Assembly: GCF_036206005.1 (NCBI RefSeq)
Contig: NZ_CP108143.1
Span: forward strand, 5,237,501 to 5,301,500
DNA length: 64,000 nucleotides
Source: Streptomyces sp. NBC_00178
GTDB lineage: Bacteria; Actinomycetota; Actinomycetes; Streptomycetales; Streptomycetaceae
Direction of reading: 5' to 3'
Below, piece after piece: positions 61,028-64,000 of this stretch. Both the position numbers and the translations under genes were made by a program. The notes beneath the pieces were generated by a model, which saw only the letters and a program-made list of their open reading frames with translations, had not been told where the DNA came from and did no database searches. Position 1 is the first letter of the stretch. Every line of letters starts with the position of its first letter.

Positions 61028-61882
61028 GTGCCCGAACTGCCCGAGGTCGAAGTCGTACGGCGCGGTCTGGAGCGCTGGGTCTCCGGCCGCACCGTGAAGG
61101 ACGTCGAGGTCCTGCACCCGCGTGCGGTCCGCCGGCACCTCGCGGGCGGGGCGGACTTCGCCGCGCGGCTGCGGGGTCTGCGCCTCGGCACGGCGATGCG
61201 GCGCGGGAAGTACCTGTGGGTCCCTCTCGACGAGGCGGACTCGTCGATGCTCGGCCACCTCGGTATGAGCGGTCAGCTCCTCGTGCAGCCCACCGCGGCG
61301 GCGGACGAGAAGCACCTGCGGATCCGTATCGGCTTCGACGACGACCTCGGCACCGAGCTGCGCTTCGTGGACCAGCGGACCTTCGGCGGGCTGTCGGTCC
61401 ATGGGAACACCCCCGACGGGCTGCCCGACGTCATCGCGCACATCGCCCGCGACCCCCTCGACCCGGCCTTCGACGACGAGGCGTTCCACGTGGCGCTGCG
61501 TCTGCGCCGCACCACGGTCAAGCGCGCCCTGCTCGACCAGTCCCTGATCAGCGGGGTCGGCAACATCTACGCCGACGAGGCGCTCTGGCGCACCCGTCTC
61601 CACTACGAGCGGCCGACGGCCACCCTGACCCGCCCGAGGACCGCGGAGCTGCTCACCCACGTCCGCGAGGTGATGCGGGAGGCCCTGGCCCAGGGCGGGA
61701 CCAGCTTCGACAGCCTCTACGTCAACGTGAACGGCCAGTCCGGCTACTTCGACCGGTCGCTGGACGCGTACGGACGTGAGGACGAACCCTGCCACCGGTG
61801 CGGCACACCGATCCGCCGTCGTCCCTGGATGAACCGGTCCAGCTACTTCTGTCCCCGCTGCCAGCGCCCGCCGCGGATCTGA
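61028..61882 (+). CDS. mutM: Formamidopyrimidine-DNA glycosylase
   Basis: 284 residues from the GTG at 61028, chosen because the mature enzyme must begin PELPEV, with Pro2 as the nucleophile and Glu3 as the acid. GHLGMSGQLL, the H2TH motif (LLDQSLISGVGNIYADEALW; core ISGVGNIYADE) and a C-terminal zinc finger (CHRC near 260, CPRC near 279) complete the enzyme. It removes 8-oxoguanine and ring-opened purines from DNA. GAAGGAG is 9 bp upstream. Confidence 0.97.
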   Translation: MPELPEVEVVRRGLERWVSGRTVKDVEVLHPRAVRRHLAGGADFAARLRGLRLGTAMRRGKYLWVPLDEADSSMLGHLGMSGQLLVQPTAAADEKHLRIRIGFDDDLGTELRFVDQRTFGGLSVHGNTPDGLPDVIAHIARDPLDPAFDDEAFHVALRLRRTTVKRALLDQSLISGVGNIYADEALWRTRLHYERPTATLTRPRTAELLTHVREVMREALAQGGTSFDSLYVNVNGQSGYFDRSLDAYGREDEPCHRCGTPIRRRPWMNRSSYFCPRCQRPPRI

Positions 61883-61897
61883 GAGCGCCGCGGGGCC

Positions 61898-62299
61898 TCA
61901 GGCACCCCGGGCCGCGTCGTAGCGCTCCCGGGACTCGATGACCTCGGGCATCCGGCCCTCGACGAGCTGGATGAGGTCCAGCAGCCGGCCCGCGACCTCG
62001 CGCCCCAGGGGCGTCAGTTCGTAGTCGACGCGCGGCGGATTGGTGAGCTGGGCCTCCCGGTGCACCAGACCGTCGCGCTCAAGTGCCTGCAGCGTCAGGG
62101 AGAGCATCTTCTCGCTGACCCCGTCGATCCGGCGGCGCAGCTCGTTGAAACGGGACCCGCTCTCGTACAGCGCGCCCAGGGTCAGACCGCCCCAGCGGCC
62201 CGTGACGTGCTCCAGCGTCCCGCGCGAGGGGCACTGCCGTGAGAAGACGTCGAACGGCGACGCTTCGCCGGGCGGGTGTTCCGTCTCTGCCAGAGCCAT
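61898..62299 (-). CDS. HxlR-family transcriptional regulator
   Basis: 133 residues, a winged-helix MarR-like fold. The HxlR motif appears as CPSRGTLEHVTGRWGGLTLGAL near residue 23-44 (core CPSRGTLEHVTGRWG), followed by LRRRIDGVSEKMLSLTLQAL (core GVSEKMLSLTL). The Cys may sense aldehydes or oxidants. It lies 71 bp downstream of a glyoxalase-fold gene on the same strand, and may regulate that gene. Confidence 0.94.
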   Translation of the reverse strand: MALAETEHPPGEASPFDVFSRQCPSRGTLEHVTGRWGGLTLGALYESGSRFNELRRRIDGVSEKMLSLTLQALERDGLVHREAQLTNPPRVDYELTPLGREVAGRLLDLIQLVEGRMPEVIESRERYDAARGA

Positions 62300-62370
62300 G
62301 CCCGAGAGCCTACGCCTGTGCAGCGCTCACTCCCGGGCAGCGGCGGGGGCGCCGCCGCCACGGCGCGGTC

Positions 62371-62829
62371 TCAGCGCCTGGGGAGCGCCCCTTCATGCCC
62401 CGGCAGTCTCTCCGTGATCTCCTGCAGTACCCAGCCGTTGCCGTCCGGGTCGCTGAAGGAGGCGTAGGAGCCGTAGCTGCCGCGCTGCGGTTGCGGGCCC
62501 GCCACCAGGTAGGCGTCCTCCGCGTGATGGAAGATGCCGCTCGTGTCATGGAAGATCTCGGACACCTCGATGCCGCGCGTGATGAGGTCCGCGCGAGCTT
62601 CCTCGATGTCGAGAACGGCCAGGAGGATGTTCTGTACCGGGGCGGCCGTGGCTTTGATTCCCTTGCCGAAGATGACCGAGGCATCCGAACCCGGCGGGGT
62701 GAACTGGATCACCCGGTAGTCACCGTCGTTGGCGTCCATGTCCTCGCGGAAGCCCAGCCTGGTGTAGAAGCTCTTCGCGCGCTCGATGTCGGCGACCGGG
62801 AGGACGAGCACCTCAAGTTTCAGGTCCAT
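62371..62829 (-). CDS. VOC-family (glyoxalase/bleomycin resistance-like) protein
   Basis: 152 residues, a two-repeat vicinal-oxygen-chelate fold: LVLPVADIERAKSFYTRLGF opens the first half and ILLAVLDIEEARADLITRG the second. YASFSDPDGNGWVLQEI is the C-terminal signature with the last metal-ligand Glu. Possible roles are drug binding, lactoylglutathione-type chemistry or dioxygenation. The ATG at 62829 has AAAGGGA upstream. It is likely cotranscribed with the HxlR gene. Confidence 0.93.
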   Translation of the reverse strand: MDLKLEVLVLPVADIERAKSFYTRLGFREDMDANDGDYRVIQFTPPGSDASVIFGKGIKATAAPVQNILLAVLDIEEARADLITRGIEVSEIFHDTSGIFHHAEDAYLVAGPQPQRGSYGSYASFSDPDGNGWVLQEITERLPGHEGALPRR

Positions 62830-63295
62830 GGTCGAATCCCTTTCTGTCCTGCGGGGACGACTTCGTCCAGAACTACGTGAGGGTGCGGCGATCGGCGCCC
62901 GCAGCTATCCGATGTGACCACGGAGGCGAGGTCCGTGCGCGTTCGGGTAGGCCGGACGTGCCGATGAGGGCCGCACCGTCGGTGCGCCCCTACGGTCCTG
63001 GCGGTGGCGGGCACCACGAGCGCCCTCGGTGCCGTTCAGCCGGATGTCCCCGCAGCGGCGAGCGCCCGGCCGCGCCGGCGACAGCTGCGGGTCGGGGGCG
63101 CCGGATCCAGCGGTGATCGCTTCGGCCACCGAGTGTGCGAGCCGCCCCCGTAACCAAGAGGGCCCCCACGCAGCGCGACAGGCATCGGTGCTCCGGGACG
63201 CGGGGCATCAGGCTCTCAGCGGGGCCAGGGGTACCGATGCCCCCGGGTACCGAGGCCCCGGGGGGACGAGCGGAAATCCGTGATCCGCCGACTTC
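62830..63295. other. 466-bp region without a convincing gene
   Basis: Only short Arg/Pro/Gly-rich frames are present on both strands, and none has a ribosome site or known motif. It presumably holds the promoter of the VOC gene and the 3' region of the CAP-domain gene. Confidence 0.6.
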
Positions 63296-64000
63296 TCAGA
63301 AGCCGAAGTCCTGCGTCCACCAGGGCCCGCCGGCGCCGAGGTGCACGCCGACGCCCAGCGTCTTGTAGTCGCAGTTGAGAATGTTCGCGCGGTGGCCCTC
63401 GCTGTTCATCCAGGCGTCCATCACGGCCTGCGCGTCGGCCTGGCCGCGGGCGATGTTCTCGCCGCCGAGCCCCTCGACACCGGCGGCCGCGGCACGGTCC
63501 CACGGGGTCGCCCCGTCGGGGTCCGTGTGGCCGAAGAAGTCGCGCGCGGCCATGTCCTCGCTGAAGGCCTGGGCGAGCGCGGTCAGCGGTGCGCTCCTGG
63601 TGACCGGGCTGCAGCCGACCTTCGCACGTTCCTCGTTGACCAGGGCGAGCACCGCCGCCTGCGCGGACGTCGAGGCGGGGCTCGACGGCGCGGTGGCCGT
63701 GCGCGTCGGGGCGGACGACGGGGTCTTCGTGGCGGTGGGGGCCTTGGTGGCGGGGCGGGACGACGCCGTCTTCTCCGGTGCGGGAGCCTTCGTCCGCTCC
63801 GGCGTCTTCACAGCCCGCTTCGAGGGGCTCGCCGAGGGCTTGCCGCTCGGCTTCGTGCTCGGGGTGGCGGAGGGCGACGCCGACGGTGCGGCCGAGGAAC
63901 CCGCGCTGCTGCCGGCTTCGGCCGGGGCCGAGGTCCCGGCGGTCGGCTTCGCCGAGGCGTCCCCCTGGGTCAGCAGATCCGGGCCGCCGCCCGAGCGGAC
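63296..64000 (-). CDS. CAP-domain (SCP/PR-1-like) secreted protein (partial, 5' end outside window)
   Basis: The frame is open to the right edge, so the start and any signal peptide are missing; 234 residues are visible. The first 110 are a Ser/Thr/Ala/Pro/Lys-rich linker (TKPSGKPSASPSKR; TKTPSSAPTRTATAPS). The last 120 are a CAP domain: LALVNEERAKVGCSPV, FGHTDPDGATPWDRA, GGENIARGQ and WMNSEGHRANILN. Two Cys (GCSPV and LNCDY) probably form a disulfide. Bacterial CAP proteins are exported and bind or cleave unknown partners. An ATG inside the linker at 63811 is not a likely start. Confidence 0.92.
   Translation of the reverse strand, partial: VRSGGGPDLLTQGDASAKPTAGTSAPAEAGSSAGSSAAPSASPSATPSTKPSGKPSASPSKRAVKTPERTKAPAPEKTASSRPATKAPTATKTPSSAPTRTATAPSSPASTSAQAAVLALVNEERAKVGCSPVTRSAPLTALAQAFSEDMAARDFFGHTDPDGATPWDRAAAAGVEGLGGENIARGQADAQAVMDAWMNSEGHRANILNCDYKTLGVGVHLGAGGPWWTQDFGF

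Noticed and set aside
63029..63283. Short plus-strand frame downstream of the VOC gene
   Set aside because: Composition and lack of ribosome site match noise; it also overlaps the untranslated end of the CAP-domain gene.

Overview
The window is high-GC actinobacterial chromosome, almost certainly Streptomyces. The signs are strong G/C at third codon positions, GTG/TTG starts, many 4-bp ATGA/GTGA overlaps, two conservons, a HupS-type histone with a Lys/Ala tail, an NdgR-leuCD unit and an acyl-CoA carboxylase epsilon subunit. From accB at 23.6 kb to mutM at 61.9 kb the gene order matches what I remember of the S. coelicolor SCO5535-SCO5573 core block. The first 23 kb look more accessory.

Layout. 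1-10.0 kb: a seven-gene operon with a binding-protein-dependent ABC transporter of the Opp/Dpp family (solute-binding protein, ATPase, two permeases, ATPase), an intracellular GH1 beta-glucosidase and a secreted multidomain GH3 beta-glucosidase, closed by a terminator. 10.1-15.3 kb: a TPM-like membrane protein with a Gly-rich tail, an FMN-binding PPOX-family protein behind a near-consensus iron box, a PPK2 polyphosphate kinase, and a divergent TetR regulator/FAD monooxygenase pair with operators and a strong leader hairpin. 15.3-18.6 kb: a WhiJ/AbaA-like trio (DUF397, XRE-DUF5753, RsbW-like ATPase) followed by a CPYC flavin oxidoreductase overlapping a SAM methyltransferase. 18.7-22.9 kb: YceI protein, six-cysteine secreted protein, amidohydrolase, and a Tat-exported GH64 beta-1,3-glucanase with a 14-bp CebR-like palindrome upstream.

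23.6-45.2 kb: accB-accE; two tandem conservons (cvnA-B-C-D), whose cvnD genes share a 440-bp tract identical but for one base; a small peptide gene with a repeated NPRRT motif; a fumarylacetoacetase-family gene; gltX; a HAD phosphatase; five tRNA genes (Gln-Glu-Glu-Gln-Glu); ndgR divergent from leuCD; a 75-residue conserved protein; hupS. 45.3-61.9 kb: cofC, an acyltransferase, gpsA, ddlA, a DUF3515 lipoprotein, a RAM-only Lrp-like protein, thiL, thiD, rpmB, a DAK-domain protein, recG, rsmD, coaD, a DivIVA-like coiled-coil protein, a YceD protein, rpmF, rnc and mutM. 61.9-64 kb: an HxlR regulator with a glyoxalase-fold protein, then a CAP-domain protein that runs off the window.

How the parts may work together (inference): the GH64 enzyme and the first operon could serve uptake and hydrolysis of beta-glucan fragments. 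The conservons are G-protein-like signalling modules. GltX lies 0.9 kb from tRNA genes for Glu and Gln, both of which it charges if the enzyme is non-discriminating. No rRNA, CRISPR array, prophage or intact insertion sequence is visible. A 66-bp inverted repeat that supplies the thiL stop codon is the best candidate for a small mobile-element footprint.
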